Origin: Chromatiales bacterium
Lineage (GTDB): Bacteria > Pseudomonadota > Gammaproteobacteria > UBA6429 > Thiohalophilaceae
NCBI GenBank assembly: GCA_027032075.1
Contig: JALVOC010000022.1
Coordinates: forward strand, 1 to 48,819
DNA: 48,819 nucleotides
Direction: 5' to 3'
Of the stretch, positions 1 to 9,756 are shown in pieces (the stretch's first letter is position 1; every line of letters starts with the position of its first letter). Both the position numbers and the translations under genes were made by a program. The notes under the pieces were generated by a model. The model was not told where the DNA came from. It saw nothing but the letters and a program-made list of their open reading frames with translations, and made no database searches.

Positions 1-1
1 A

Positions 2-1396
2 GAGGTAAAGGAAAGCAAGGACCGGGTACGCGCCGCACTGCTCAACGCCCGCTTCGAGTTTCCTGCACGCCGCATCACCATCAATCTTGCACCGGCTGAT
101 CTGCCCAAAGAGGGCGGCCGTTTTGATTTGGCGATCGCCATGGGTATCCTCGCCGCCTCCGGACAAATCCCAGCACAGGATCTCGACAGCTATGAATTTG
201 TCGGCGAACTGGCGTTGAGCGGACAGCTGCGCCCGGTCCGGGGGGTGTTGCCCGTTGCGCTGCACGCCACCCGGGAAAAACGGACATTGGTCCTGCCCGC
301 AGTCAATGCCGCCGAAGCGGCGCTGGTGCGTGACGCCCGCATTCTGCCCGCCGAACACCTGCTGCAGATCTGCGCACATTTAAGTGGCCAGCAATCGATC
401 GAGCTGTACTGCCGCAAAGCGCCTGAGCATGCCGGCGTTCAGCCCGATCTGGCCGAGGTGAAAGCACAACACCATGCCAAGCGGGCGCTGGAGATCGCCG
501 CGGCCGGTGGCCACAGCCTGCTGATGATCGGGCCACCCGGCACCGGCAAGACCATGCTTGCCTCGCGGCTGCCGGGAATACTGCCACCGATGAGCGAGGA
601 GGAAGCGCTGCAGACCGCTGCCCTGCACTCAATCAGTCACCAGGGTTTCAACCACCTGCAGTGGAAACAACGGCCCTTCCGCTCCCCCCACCACACTGCC
701 TCTGCCGTGGCGCTGGTCGGTGGCGGCAGCAAGCCCCGCCCCGGCGAGATATCACTGGCGCACAACGGTGTGGTGTTCCTGGACGAACTGCCCGAGTTCG
801 ATCGCCACGTGCTCGAGGTGCTGCGGGAGCCGCTGGAGTCGGGCCATATCACCATCTCCCGTGCCGCGCGCCAGGCGGAATTTCCGGCCCGCTTCCAGCT
901 GATTGCCGCCATGAACCCTTGCCCCTGTGGTTATCATGGCCACTCCAGCAGCCGCTGCCAGTGCACACCGGATCAGGTACAGCGTTACCGCCGGAAAATC
1001 TCCGGCCCCTTGCTGGATCGCATCGACATGCACATCGAGGTGCCCAACGTGCCGCTGGAGGTATTGCACGCAGAACAAACGGAGCAGCAGGAAACCAGTG
1101 CCGAAGTCCGCGAACGGGTGAGCCGCGCACGCCAGCAGCAACTGGAAAGAGCGGGCGGCCCCAACAGCCGCCTGAGTAATCGGGAAATCGAACGCGACTG
1201 CCAGCTGGACAGGGATGGCAAGCTGTTACTGCAACAGGCGATTGAGAAACTCGGCCTTTCCGCCCGGGCCTACCACCGCATCCTCAAAGTTGCCCGCACC
1301 ATTGCCGATCTGGCTGAGAGCCCCACCATCGGCCCCAGCCATCTCAGTGAGGCCATCGCTTACCGGCGACTGGATCGGGTGCAAAACCGGGGTTGA
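2..1396 (+). CDS. comM: ComM/YifB-family AAA+ ATPase (Mg-chelatase-like), 5' truncated by window edge
   Basis: The reading frame is open from the first bases of the window, so the start codon lies upstream. About 464 residues are visible of a family usually near 500. ComM is a cytoplasmic hexameric helicase that promotes branch migration during integration of DNA taken up by natural transformation. The fragment shows the end of the N-terminal Lon-protease-like domain (FDLAIAMGILAASG), Walker A GPPGTGKTM (nt 530-556), the RSPHHT motif, Walker B VVFLDELPEF, the MNPCPCG motif typical of YifB proteins, and the C-terminal Mg-chelatase domain with SARAYHRILKVARTIADL. A TTG at 128 falls inside the conserved domain and is not the start. 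The gene ends 390 nt before gspC and is probably a separate unit. Confidence 0.95.
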   Translation, partial: EVKESKDRVRAALLNARFEFPARRITINLAPADLPKEGGRFDLAIAMGILAASGQIPAQDLDSYEFVGELALSGQLRPVRGVLPVALHATREKRTLVLPAVNAAEAALVRDARILPAEHLLQICAHLSGQQSIELYCRKAPEHAGVQPDLAEVKAQHHAKRALEIAAAGGHSLLMIGPPGTGKTMLASRLPGILPPMSEEEALQTAALHSISHQGFNHLQWKQRPFRSPHHTASAVALVGGGSKPRPGEISLAHNGVVFLDELPEFDRHVLEVLREPLESGHITISRAARQAEFPARFQLIAAMNPCPCGYHGHSSSRCQCTPDQVQRYRRKISGPLLDRIDMHIEVPNVPLEVLHAEQTEQQETSAEVRERVSRARQQQLERAGGPNSRLSNREIERDCQLDRDGKLLLQQAIEKLGLSARAYHRILKVARTIADLAESPTIGPSHLSEAIAYRRLDRVQNRG

Positions 1397-1786
1397 TGAC
1401 GGCAGCCACAGGGAGGCAACACACCGGAAACATCAGTTGCCGAACTTTAAATCGCCTTTTTAATCAAAGTATTGCAGAAAACCGGCGGGCTGAAGAAAGC
1501 AGCGGTCTGAGTCGTTGCAGTGCACAGGCGAAAAAATTAGGCTTTTCAGAAACCCGTCATGGCAACGCAGGGCGGAATCGGGCCACAATGAGGCCACAGT
1601 GCAGGGCAATTTCCACCTTTTGTTATAGTCAAATATTAAGAATATGTTATAACTCCTTCTATAATATAGGAGTATGATGTAACTTAACTACCCTTCACCC
1701 GGCCGGAACCCGCCTATGGGGAAGGGGGAAAATAATTTTGTCATTCACTCGGATTTGAACAAGCGGGTTGGAGAACCTCTATTTCG
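1397..1786. other. Intergenic region between comM and the gsp operon
   Basis: This 390-nt gap has no convincing gene. Short open frames run through it but have no ribosome binding site and no recognisable protein. The stretch 1615-1680 is much more AT-rich than its surroundings and contains the candidate promoter listed separately. No clear rho-independent terminator for comM is visible. Confidence 0.6.
1636..1665 (+). promoter_or_regulatory. Candidate sigma70 promoter for the gsp operon
   Basis: A perfect -10 hexamer TATAAT lies at 1660-1665, in the AT-rich island upstream of gspC. The best -35 partner is TTAAGA at 1636-1641 with an 18-nt spacer, which matches consensus only partly. An overlapping alternative is TTGTTA (from about 1619) with TATGTT. 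Transcription would start near 1672, giving a leader of about 115 nt before gspC. This is inferred from motif and position only. Confidence 0.4.
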
Positions 1787-2713
1787 ATGTCAGGCATAAA
1801 CAAAAACAGTGCAGCCGCAGCCGGGCAGCGTCTCGAACAGTTGTTGCAGGGAATTTCGCACCACCCGCAAAGCAGCGCGCGCCTTGCCTTTGGCGCCAAT
1901 GTTCTGCTGATCGTGCTGATTGCCTATTCCGCCGCGCGCCTCACCTGGCAATGGGCCTACACCCCGCAAACCGAAGTATCCCGTTCCCCTCTCACGCAGC
2001 AGGCCACCACCCGCCAGCAGGCAGGCACCGCCACTCCATTACAGGGCATCGCCGCACTTCACCTGTTTGGCCAGGCCAATACCCGCCAGGTGAAAAAAAC
2101 CAGCGTCACCCCGATCAGTGCACCGGAAACCCGGCTGCGCCTGATTCTGCACGGCGCATTCGCCTCCACCAATCCCGATGATTCCATCGCCATCATCGCG
2201 GAAAAAGGCAAGAAGGATAAAATTTACCGTAATGGCGATGCCCTGCCGAGCGGCGCCACCCTTCACCAGATCTATGCGGACCGGGTGATCCTCTCCCGTA
2301 ACGGCAAACTGGAAACCCTGCGGATGGTGCGCCGGCGGGCTGATGCCGGTATCAGCAAAAGCACCGCATTGCCGGCGAGGCAGGCCGATATCGTGCAGCC
2401 GGCGACCCGGCGGGTAAAAGATGTGCGCAGACTGCTGAAAAAAGACCCGACAAAACTCTGGCAGCAGATCCGCATCACACCGGTCATGAATGATGGCCAG
2501 ATCCAAGGCTACCATTTCAACCATAACGATCCGCAATTGATGAGAGACCTGGGACTACAGCCCAAGGACGTCATTACCGCCATCAACGGCACCTCGGTAA
2601 AAGACATGGGTTCCGTGATGAAAATCATGAACGGCATCGATGATATGCGGGAACTGAATCTGGACATCATGCGTCATGGCGTGCCAAAAACAATCAACAT
2701 TAAATTAAACTAA
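1787..2713 (+). CDS. gspC: Type II secretion system protein GspC
   Basis: This is the inner-membrane clamp protein of the type II secretion system (T2SS), which links the inner-membrane platform to the GspD secretin. It has 308 residues, in the family range. A single membrane segment near residues 40-60 (NVLLIVLIAYSAARLTW) is followed by a periplasmic homology region (LHLFGQAN) and a C-terminal PDZ-like domain containing GLQPKDVITAINGTSVKDM. GGAG lies about 13 nt before the ATG, a rather long spacing. It is first in the operon, and its stop codon overlaps the gspD start by one base, implying coupled translation. Confidence 0.95.
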   Translation: MSGINKNSAAAAGQRLEQLLQGISHHPQSSARLAFGANVLLIVLIAYSAARLTWQWAYTPQTEVSRSPLTQQATTRQQAGTATPLQGIAALHLFGQANTRQVKKTSVTPISAPETRLRLILHGAFASTNPDDSIAIIAEKGKKDKIYRNGDALPSGATLHQIYADRVILSRNGKLETLRMVRRRADAGISKSTALPARQADIVQPATRRVKDVRRLLKKDPTKLWQQIRITPVMNDGQIQGYHFNHNDPQLMRDLGLQPKDVITAINGTSVKDMGSVMKIMNGIDDMRELNLDIMRHGVPKTINIKLN

Positions 2714-4710
2714 TGACAAAACCGATCCTGATACTTCGCTGTAACCCGATCCGCTCTGCCCAGGCCGTCCTCCTGTCTGTGCTGTTATTGTTGGCAGGAG
2801 CGACCCCTGCCGCCGCCGAGGAAAAGCTCACCCTTAACTTTACCGATACCGACATCACTGCGGTGATCGGCGCCGTCGCCAAACTCACCGGGAAAAATTT
2901 CATCATCGACCCGCGGGTCAAGGGCAGGGTCACGGTGATCACCCATACCGCAATGAGCAAGGACGAGGCCTACCAGGTCTTCCTTTCCCTGCTCAAAGTG
3001 CATGGCTATTCCGCCATTCCGACGAAAAACGCCATCAAGATCGTACCCGAAGTGAATGCCAAGCAGGACAGTATTCCCACGGTAAACCGCAGCCGTGCTT
3101 CCGACGGCGACAGAATGGTCACCCAGGTGATCCCCATCAAGTATGTCAACGCCGCCCAACTGGTGCCCATCCTGCGCCCGCTGGTCCCGCAGCGGGGCCA
3201 CCTTGCCGCATATACCAAATCCAATGTGCTGATCATTTCCGACAGCGCAGCGAATGTCGCACGCCTGGCGGAAATCATCCGGCGCATCGATCTGTCGGTG
3301 AACGACGAGGTGGAAGTGATCACCCTGGAACACGCCAGCGCCTCGGAAATCGTCCGTACGGTGAAACAGCTGAAAAAAACCGGCGTCAAAGACGCCACCC
3401 CTTTCACCCTGGTGGCCGATGAACGCACCAACAGTATCCTTCTGAGCGGAGACAAGCATGAGCGCATCCGCCTGCGGGCGCTGATCACCCATCTGGATGT
3501 CCCGATGGATATCGGGGGCAACACCCATGTGATCTATCTTAAATATGCCAAGGCAAAGGATCTGGTGACGGTGCTCACCGGGGTAAGCAAATCCCTCGGG
3601 AAAAACAAAAAGGGAAAAAAAGCGGCTGCAACCGCCTCCACCCCCAACATCAACATCCAGGCCGACGAAAGCAGCAATGCGCTGGTGATCAACGCGCCGC
3701 CGTCGGTATTGCGTTCCTTGCGCAGCGTGGTCCGCCAGCTGGATATCCGCCGCGCCCAGGTGATGGTGGAAGCCATCCTGGCGGAAGTCTCGTATGAAAA
3801 ATCTTCGGAACTGGGTGTGCAATGGGTGCTGGACGGCACCGCTGGCGGCACCGAAACCGGCCCCATCGGCCTGCTCAACTTCGGCGCCCTCGGCTCCGGT
3901 CTTCTCGGCCTGCTGGAATCCCCCCCCGCGCTGGGGGACGGCCTGAGCTTCGGTTTTGGCACCTTCAGAAACGGCAACCCCTATTTCGGCCTGCTGCTGC
4001 GCACCCTTGCCGGCGACGCCAATACCAATGTGCTCTCCACACCCTCGCTGGTGACCATGGACAATGAAGAGGCCACCATCGTAGTGGGGCAGAACGTGCC
4101 CTTTATCACCGGCTCTTACGCCAATACCGGTGGCGGTACCACCCCAAACAACCCGTTCCAGACCATTCAGCGGCAGGACGTTGGCCTGACCATGAAGATC
4201 AAACCCCAGATCAATGAAGGCGATGCCGTCAAACTGGAAATCGAAACAGAGATCTCCAGCATCGCCTCGAGCACCGTGGGCGCCGATCTCATTACCAACA
4301 AGCGCTCATTCAACACCAACGTCCTTGTCAATGACGACCAAATCCTGGTCATCGGCGGACTCATCGAAGACGGCTTGCGCGAAGCACAGGAAAAACTGCC
4401 GGGGCTGGGTGATATCCCGGTGATCGGCTGGCTGTTCAAATACAAATCCATCAAGAAAGTCAAAACCAACCTGATGGCCTTTATCCATCCCGTGATCCTC
4501 AAGGACGAAGCCAGGCAGACCCGCTATACCGCCCGCAAATACAACTACATTCGCGGCAGGGAAATGGAAACCAGCAAACGCGGCCTGACCATGTTCAGCG
4601 ACAAGGAAATCCCGGTAATGTCCGAAATCGAACCGGTCCCCTCGCTGCCGCCACGCTATGCTCCCGGCGGCGCCCAGAGTAACGTCATCGCACCACCACC
4701 CACATTCTGA
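2713..4710 (+). CDS. gspD: Type II secretion system secretin GspD
   Basis: This is the outer-membrane secretin that forms the exit channel of the T2SS. It has 665 residues. The N-terminal signal peptide ends around residue 35 (TPAAA-EE). The N0 domain (TDTDITAVIGAVAKLTGKNF) and the repeated N1-N3 domains follow (for example VEVITLEHASASEIV). The secretin core begins near residue 350 (VMVEAILAEVSYE) and contains VVGQNVPFITG and QRQDVGLTMKIKPQI. The C-terminus is short, with no clear long S-domain; no pilotin gene (gspS) is seen nearby. It overlaps gspE by one base. Confidence 0.97.
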   Translation: MTKPILILRCNPIRSAQAVLLSVLLLLAGATPAAAEEKLTLNFTDTDITAVIGAVAKLTGKNFIIDPRVKGRVTVITHTAMSKDEAYQVFLSLLKVHGYSAIPTKNAIKIVPEVNAKQDSIPTVNRSRASDGDRMVTQVIPIKYVNAAQLVPILRPLVPQRGHLAAYTKSNVLIISDSAANVARLAEIIRRIDLSVNDEVEVITLEHASASEIVRTVKQLKKTGVKDATPFTLVADERTNSILLSGDKHERIRLRALITHLDVPMDIGGNTHVIYLKYAKAKDLVTVLTGVSKSLGKNKKGKKAAATASTPNINIQADESSNALVINAPPSVLRSLRSVVRQLDIRRAQVMVEAILAEVSYEKSSELGVQWVLDGTAGGTETGPIGLLNFGALGSGLLGLLESPPALGDGLSFGFGTFRNGNPYFGLLLRTLAGDANTNVLSTPSLVTMDNEEATIVVGQNVPFITGSYANTGGGTTPNNPFQTIQRQDVGLTMKIKPQINEGDAVKLEIETEISSIASSTVGADLITNKRSFNTNVLVNDDQILVIGGLIEDGLREAQEKLPGLGDIPVIGWLFKYKSIKKVKTNLMAFIHPVILKDEARQTRYTARKYNYIRGREMETSKRGLTMFSDKEIPVMSEIEPVPSLPPRYAPGGAQSNVIAPPPTF

Positions 4711-6242
4711 TGAAACTTAGCCCGGTTGAAACCAACAATGTCGTCAATCTTGAGCAGGTCACCGCCGGCTCGGAGCGCCTGCCGTTTTCCTATGCCAAGC
4801 GCAACGGTATCCTGGTGCATGGTGTGAACAATGAGCAGATAGAAGCCGTGTGCCGGAGTGATATCAGCCCGATGACGCTGCTGGAAGTACAGCGCCATTT
4901 CGGCCTGCCGCTCACACCCCGACAGATCAGCGACGCCGAATTCAACAGCCTGTTGCAACAGGCTTACGAAGACAGCTCTTCCAAGGCGTTTGCCACGGTT
5001 GAAAACATGGGTGAGGATTTCGACATGGATCTCGACAGCGTCGCCCAGTCGCTGGCCGAACCCGAGGATCTGATCGAAAGCGAGGATGATGCACCGATTA
5101 TCCGCCTGATCAACGCGCTGCTCACCGAGGCAATCCGCGAGAACGCTTCCGATATCCATATCGAACAATTTGAATCCCGCCTGGTGGTGCGCTTTCGCGT
5201 GGATGGCGTGTTGCGCGAGGTGCTGCAGCCCCAGCGCGGACTGGCCCCGCTCATCGTCTCCCGCATCAAGGTAATGGCCAACCTCGATATTGCGGAAAAA
5301 CGCCTCCCCCAGGACGGCCGCATCTCCCTGCGGGTGGCCGGGCGGGCGGTGGATATCCGTGTTTCGACCCTCCCCTCGGGCCAGGGGGAACGGGTGGTTT
5401 TGCGTATTCTCGATAAACAGGCGGGTAAACTGGAGCTGGATCACCTGGGCATGGACAGCAAGACCCAGGCGTTGCTGAACCAGATCATCCACCGGCCACA
5501 CGGTATCGTGCTGGTCACCGGCCCCACCGGTTCCGGCAAGACCACCACCCTCTATGCCGTCCTCAGCCGCCTGAACACCAAGAGCCGCAATATCCTCACC
5601 GTGGAGGAACCGATTGAGTATTATCTTGACGGCATCGGCCAGACGCAGGTGAACACCAAAGTGGATCTGACTTTCGCCCGTGGTCTGCGCGCCATTCTGC
5701 GCCAGGATCCGGATGTGGTGATGGTGGGCGAAATTCGTGATCTGGAAACCGTCACCATCGCTGTGCAGGCGAGTCTTACCGGCCATATGGTCTTCTCCAC
5801 CCTGCACACCAATACCGCCATCGGCGCCATCACCCGTCTGCGCGACATGGGGGTCGAACCCTTTTTGCTCTCTTCCAGTCTGGAAGGGATCCTGGCACAA
5901 CGGCTGGTACGCACCCTCTGCCCCCACTGCAAACAGCCCTACGAGGCCAACCAAAAAGATATTGAAACGCTCAAACTGGATGCCGCCAGCCCACCCACGC
6001 TCTACCGGGCCGTGGGTTGTGGCGAATGCAACCAGCAGGGTTACCGGGGGCGCACCGGTATTTACGAGCTTTTCAGCATGGACAGCACCCTGCGCAGCAT
6101 GATCCATGACGGCGCGGGGGAACAGGCGATCGAGGCCTATGTCCGTCAGACCCGGCCCAACCTGTTCGACGATGGTGTGCGTTGTATTCTCAACGGCATC
6201 ACCAGTGTCGAAGAAGTGTTGCGCGTCACCCAGGACAAGTAA
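4710..6242 (+). CDS. gspE: Type II secretion system ATPase GspE
   Basis: This cytoplasmic hexameric ATPase powers pseudopilus assembly and docks on GspL. It has 510 residues. Visible elements are Walker A GPTGSGKTT (about residues 270-278), the Asp box, a Walker B-type DVVMVGEIRDLET near residue 336, a His box (STLHTNTAIGAITRL), and the tetracysteine zinc motif formed by CPHC (about 404) and CGEC (about 437). The N-terminal region contains the GspL-binding N1 domain. The start codon overlaps the gspD stop. Confidence 0.97.
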   Translation: MKLSPVETNNVVNLEQVTAGSERLPFSYAKRNGILVHGVNNEQIEAVCRSDISPMTLLEVQRHFGLPLTPRQISDAEFNSLLQQAYEDSSSKAFATVENMGEDFDMDLDSVAQSLAEPEDLIESEDDAPIIRLINALLTEAIRENASDIHIEQFESRLVVRFRVDGVLREVLQPQRGLAPLIVSRIKVMANLDIAEKRLPQDGRISLRVAGRAVDIRVSTLPSGQGERVVLRILDKQAGKLELDHLGMDSKTQALLNQIIHRPHGIVLVTGPTGSGKTTTLYAVLSRLNTKSRNILTVEEPIEYYLDGIGQTQVNTKVDLTFARGLRAILRQDPDVVMVGEIRDLETVTIAVQASLTGHMVFSTLHTNTAIGAITRLRDMGVEPFLLSSSLEGILAQRLVRTLCPHCKQPYEANQKDIETLKLDAASPPTLYRAVGCGECNQQGYRGRTGIYELFSMDSTLRSMIHDGAGEQAIEAYVRQTRPNLFDDGVRCILNGITSVEEVLRVTQDK

Positions 6243-6248
6243 GCCGCC

Positions 6249-7463
6249 ATGGGTGCCTACGAATACTCCGCTCTCAACCCCAAAGGCGCCGAAAGAAAAG
6301 GCGTGCTCGAGGGTGACAGCATACGCCAGATCCGCCAGCAGCTGCGCGAACAGAACCTGATCCCCCTGCATGTTGAAGAAGTGGCGCAGCGGGAAAAAAA
6401 ACAGCGTGCCAGAAGCCACCTGGGCCGTGGTGTCGGCGTTGCCGCCCAGGCGCTGATGACCCGCCAACTGGCCACACTGGTACGCTCCGGCACCCCGCTT
6501 GCCGAAGCGCTGGCCACCGTCAGCCGGCAGACGGACAAGCCCCGCCTGAAGAGTTTATTGATCGCCGTGCGTGGCCAGATCCTCGAGGGGCACTCCCTCG
6601 CCGACGGCCTCTCCCAGTTTCCTGATGTCTTCGACAACCTCTATGTCGCCACGGTGCGGGCGGGCGAGCAGTCGGGCCACCTGGATCTGGTACTGGAAAG
6701 ACTCGCCGATTACACCGAAAACCGCCAGCAGATGCGCCAGCGTGTGCAAATCGCCCTGCTCTATCCGCTGATCCTGACAATCATGGCCATTGGGGTGGTC
6801 AGCGCCCTGCTGGCCTTTGTGGTGCCGGAAGTGGTGAAGGTGTTTGAGAACACCGGACAGGAATTACCGTGGCTGACGCGTGCGTTGATTGCCAGCAGCG
6901 ATCTGTTACGCGCCTATTTTCCACACCTGTTGATCCTCCTGGCCGGCGGCATCTTCATTTTCAAGCGCATGCTGAAAAATGATGAATTCCGCCACCGCAT
7001 ACATCGCCTGTTACTGCGCCTGCCAGTCGTCGGCAGTCTGGTGCGCGGCATGAATACCGCCCGGCTCGCCCGCACCCTGAGCATTCTCAACGCCAGTAAC
7101 GTCCCCTTGCTCTCCGCACTGAATATCTCCGCCGAGGTGCTCGGCAATCTGCCCATGCGCGATACCGTCGCACAGGCCGCGGTACGGGTACGCGAAGGTA
7201 CAAGCCTGGCCACGGCCCTGGAGGCGGGCGGCCATTTTCCACCGCTTCTCATCCAGTTGATCAGCAGCGGCGAGGCCAGCGGCGAACTGGAACAAATGCT
7301 GGAGCATGCTGCCGAAAGTCAGGAGCGGGAACTGCAAACCTTAATCACTACCCTGTTTGGCCTGCTGGAGCCGGTGCTGATCCTCGTGATGGGGGCGGTG
7401 GTGTTGGTGATCGTATTAGCCATCCTGCTTCCCATTTTTGATCTCAACCAGCTGGTACACTGA
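6249..7463 (+). CDS. gspF: Type II secretion system inner-membrane platform protein GspF
   Basis: This polytopic platform protein works with GspE and GspL to insert pseudopilins. It has 404 residues, with two tandem T2SSF domains: one around residues 65-190 (LMTRQLATLVRSGTPLAEAL) and one around 265-390 (MNTARLARTLSILNASNVPL). Membrane segments are visible near 170-200, 220-240 and 372-398. It starts six bases after the gspE stop with only a weak Shine-Dalgarno sequence, so translation is probably coupled to gspE. Confidence 0.96.
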   Translation: MGAYEYSALNPKGAERKGVLEGDSIRQIRQQLREQNLIPLHVEEVAQREKKQRARSHLGRGVGVAAQALMTRQLATLVRSGTPLAEALATVSRQTDKPRLKSLLIAVRGQILEGHSLADGLSQFPDVFDNLYVATVRAGEQSGHLDLVLERLADYTENRQQMRQRVQIALLYPLILTIMAIGVVSALLAFVVPEVVKVFENTGQELPWLTRALIASSDLLRAYFPHLLILLAGGIFIFKRMLKNDEFRHRIHRLLLRLPVVGSLVRGMNTARLARTLSILNASNVPLLSALNISAEVLGNLPMRDTVAQAAVRVREGTSLATALEAGGHFPPLLIQLISSGEASGELEQMLEHAAESQERELQTLITTLFGLLEPVLILVMGAVVLVIVLAILLPIFDLNQLVH

Positions 7464-7518
7464 TCGGCCGGACAGAAATTAACATGTTGAATCAGGAAAA
7501 CAACCAGGAGTACAAACT

Positions 7519-7944
7519 GTGAACAAACCCATACCCAGACAACATGGCTTCACCCTGATCGAAATCATGGTGGTGGTGGTCATCCTCGGGATCCTTGCCG
7601 CAGTAGTGGTACCCAAGATCATGAGCCGCCCGGAAGAGGCCCGCATCGTGAAAGCCAAACAGGACATCCGCGCCCTGGGAACCGCGCTCGATCTCTACAA
7701 ACTGGATAACTTCAACTACCCCACCACCGATCAGGGGCTGGAGGCGCTGGTCAGCAAACCCACTTCACCCCCGGAACCCAAGCGCTACCGTGAAGAAGGC
7801 TACCTGAAAAAGGTCCCGCTCGATCCCTGGCAGAATCCCTATCAATATCTGAACCCGGGGGAACATGGGGTATACGATGTTTATTCCCTGGGTCCGGATC
7901 AGCAACCCAGTGATGACGATATCGGCAACTGGGATCTGGAATAA
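7519..7944 (+). CDS. gspG: Major pseudopilin GspG
   Basis: This is the main subunit of the T2SS pseudopilus, with 141 residues. The type III signal is cut after Gly10 by a prepilin peptidase ([17 protein letters not shown]), leaving Phe+1 and Glu+5. The C-terminal domain has the expected [19 protein letters not shown] and [13 protein letters not shown] motifs and a calcium-site region near the end ([17 protein letters not shown]). The start is GTG, supported by CAGGAG eight bases upstream. No prepilin peptidase gene lies in the window, so a shared PilD-type enzyme elsewhere is likely. Confidence 0.97.
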   Translation: MNKPIPRQHGFTLIEIMVVVVILGILAAVVVPKIMSRPEEARIVKAKQDIRALGTALDLYKLDNFNYPTTDQGLEALVSKPTSPPEPKRYREEGYLKKVPLDPWQNPYQYLNPGEHGVYDVYSLGPDQQPSDDDIGNWDLE

Positions 7945-8046
7945 GCAAAAGGATGCAGATACAACCACAGGAGAGGCAAAGTATCGAACCTTGCGCCTGA
8001 AGCGCGATGATTCATCACTTTTGCCTCCTTTGTTCTGCCAGCCGCC

Positions 8047-8559
8047 ATGTCATTGCCATCACAGCATCACCTCTCGAGGCAACCGGGTTTTACCCTGCTG
8101 GAGATCCTGGTGGTACTCATCCTGCTGGGGATCATTGTTTCGGTTGCAATGTTGTCGATAGGCGGCAGCCGCAAGGAACAACTGGAACACTCGATGCAGC
8201 GGCTGCAACAGGTCATACGAATGGCGCACGAGGAGGCGGTACTCAATCAGTACGAGCTGGCGTTGAAGTTCAAACCCCATGCCTATGAATTCCAGACGCT
8301 GAAAAAAAACAAGTGGCAAACCATCTCGCAGCCGCCATTCATGCGGCGGCGGGAACTGGATGATGTCTTCCGCATCAAATTATTGCAGGATGGCATCAGC
8401 GTATCGCTGGAAAAGGAGGACAGCGGCCGTATTTTATTGTTCTCCAGCGGTGAAATGACCCCTTTTGAACTTTATATGAGTATTAGCGACACGGATCAGC
8501 GCATGCGCCTGCAGGGCGATGCGTTTGGCAAGCTGACCCTGGAAGACGCGAGCGGTTAG
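8047..8559 (+). CDS. gspH: Minor pseudopilin GspH
   Basis: This is a minor pseudopilin of the T2SS tip complex, with 170 residues. The prepilin cleavage site follows Gly14 (RQPG-FTLLEILVVLILLG), with Glu+5 present. The rest is a GspH/FimT-type globular domain with little recognisable sequence beyond RKEQLEHSMQRLQQVIRMAHEEA. It lies 102 nt after gspG, a longer gap than between other genes of this operon. That gap has no gene and no clear terminator. Confidence 0.92.
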   Translation: MSLPSQHHLSRQPGFTLLEILVVLILLGIIVSVAMLSIGGSRKEQLEHSMQRLQQVIRMAHEEAVLNQYELALKFKPHAYEFQTLKKNKWQTISQPPFMRRRELDDVFRIKLLQDGISVSLEKEDSGRILLFSSGEMTPFELYMSISDTDQRMRLQGDAFGKLTLEDASG

Positions 8560-8647
8560 GAAAAGGGCGGCTGCCAATGCCAGCCGGCAACGAAGGATTT
8601 AAGGCAGACTTCCATGAGCGATCACCCTGACCTGTAAAGTTAACAGC

Positions 8648-9043
8648 ATGATGAAACAGCAGATATATTCACCGACAACGAACCGCGGCTTCACCTTGAT
8701 GGAAGTGCTGGTGGCGCTGGCGGTGGTGGCCATCGGCCTGGGGGCACTGATTAAAATCAGCGGCCAATACGCCAGCAACGCGGCTTATCTGCAACATAAA
8801 ACACTGGCCCAGTGGATAGCCGAGAACAAGGCAACGGAATACAGTCTGAAAGGGAAGTTTCCCGCCATCGGTCGCAAAGAGGGGGACATCACCATGGCCA
8901 GTCAGGAGTGGCGTTGGCGGGTCAAGGTCTCCAAAACGGAGGATAAACGCCTGCGCCGGCTTGATATCGACGTCATCCTCGAGGAGGGTGATTTCAAGGC
9001 CCCGCTGGCCTCGTTGGTTGCCTTTATCGGACAACCGAAATGA
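8648..9043 (+). CDS. gspI: Minor pseudopilin GspI
   Basis: This is a T2SS minor pseudopilin, with 131 residues. Cleavage is predicted after Gly14 (TNRG-FTLMEVLVALAVVAIGLG), with Glu+5. The mature part carries the GspI-type pattern around LAQWIAENKATEYSL and the basic strand ITMASQEWRWRVKV. Two adjacent ATG codons (8648 and 8651) are possible starts and give the same mature protein. Its partners are GspJ and GspK, with which it forms the pseudopilus tip. Confidence 0.93.
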   Translation: MMKQQIYSPTTNRGFTLMEVLVALAVVAIGLGALIKISGQYASNAAYLQHKTLAQWIAENKATEYSLKGKFPAIGRKEGDITMASQEWRWRVKVSKTEDKRLRRLDIDVILEEGDFKAPLASLVAFIGQPK

Positions 9044-9117
9044 AGAACAGGAAAACGGCTGCCGCCGGCATAGTATCCCATCACAGGTTTTGACAGTTGC
9101 ATTCATACCCTCAAGCC

Positions 9118-9756
9118 ATGCATCCACTGCGAACTCATAGCAAGCGTTCTCCTGGCTTCACCCTGCTGGAACTGCTGGTGGCAATGGCGATCTTTGCCCT
9201 GCTGGCGGTGATGGCCTATGGCGGTCTCAATTCGATCCTCACCACACGTGAGGTGGTGGATATGAATATGGCGCGGCTGAGTGAAATCCAGCGTACCGTG
9301 ATGTTTCTCGGCCGCGACCTGCGCCAGGCTGCCAACCGCGGCATTCGTGACGAATACGGTGATCGCCGCCCCCCACTCGTCAGCAACGTGGCGAACAGCA
9401 GTCTGAACGGCATGGTGCTCGAACTGACACGTGACGGTTACCCGAATCCTCTTGGAGCACCGCGCAGCAACATGCAGCGGGTCGCCTACCGGGTAGAGGA
9501 CGATACACTCTACCGCCTCAGCTGGCCGGTGCTGGACCGGGCGATTGACACCCGTCCATATGAGGCCGCCCTGTGTGAGCACATCACGGCGTTGCGCCTG
9601 CGTTTTCTGGATTACCAGGATACTTGGCACACACAATGGCCCCCGCAGGCGGTCGAGGCGGCCCCCCCCGCTTTGCCCAAAGCGGTCGAGTTCACTCTCG
9701 AACTGCCGGACTGGGGAGAGATCACCCGCCTTTACCAGTTGGTGGAGACGCTGTAA
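9118..9756 (+). CDS. gspJ: Minor pseudopilin GspJ
   Basis: This is a T2SS minor pseudopilin, with 212 residues from the ATG at 9118. An in-frame TTG at 9097 would add seven residues, and neither start has a strong Shine-Dalgarno sequence. I prefer the ATG. The prepilin site is SPG-FTLLELLVAMAIFALLA, with Glu+5. The mature domain has the GspJ signature VMFLGRDLRQAANRGIRD and a C-terminal LELPDWGEITRLYQLVETL. The stop codon overlaps the gspK ATG by one base. Confidence 0.92.
   Translation: MHPLRTHSKRSPGFTLLELLVAMAIFALLAVMAYGGLNSILTTREVVDMNMARLSEIQRTVMFLGRDLRQAANRGIRDEYGDRRPPLVSNVANSSLNGMVLELTRDGYPNPLGAPRSNMQRVAYRVEDDTLYRLSWPVLDRAIDTRPYEAALCEHITALRLRFLDYQDTWHTQWPPQAVEAAPPALPKAVEFTLELPDWGEITRLYQLVETL

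Noticed and set aside
1393-1677. Possible small gene after comM
   Set aside because: It has no ribosome binding site, no family resemblance, and runs through the AT-rich promoter region.
2785-3822. Leftward open frame of 345 codons opposite gspD
   Set aside because: It is an antisense shadow of the secretin gene, with no recognisable protein pattern.
4656-6467. Leftward open frame of 603 codons opposite gspE
   Set aside because: It is a shadow of the high-GC gspE/gspF coding sequence. The rightward proteins have full family motifs, while this one has none.
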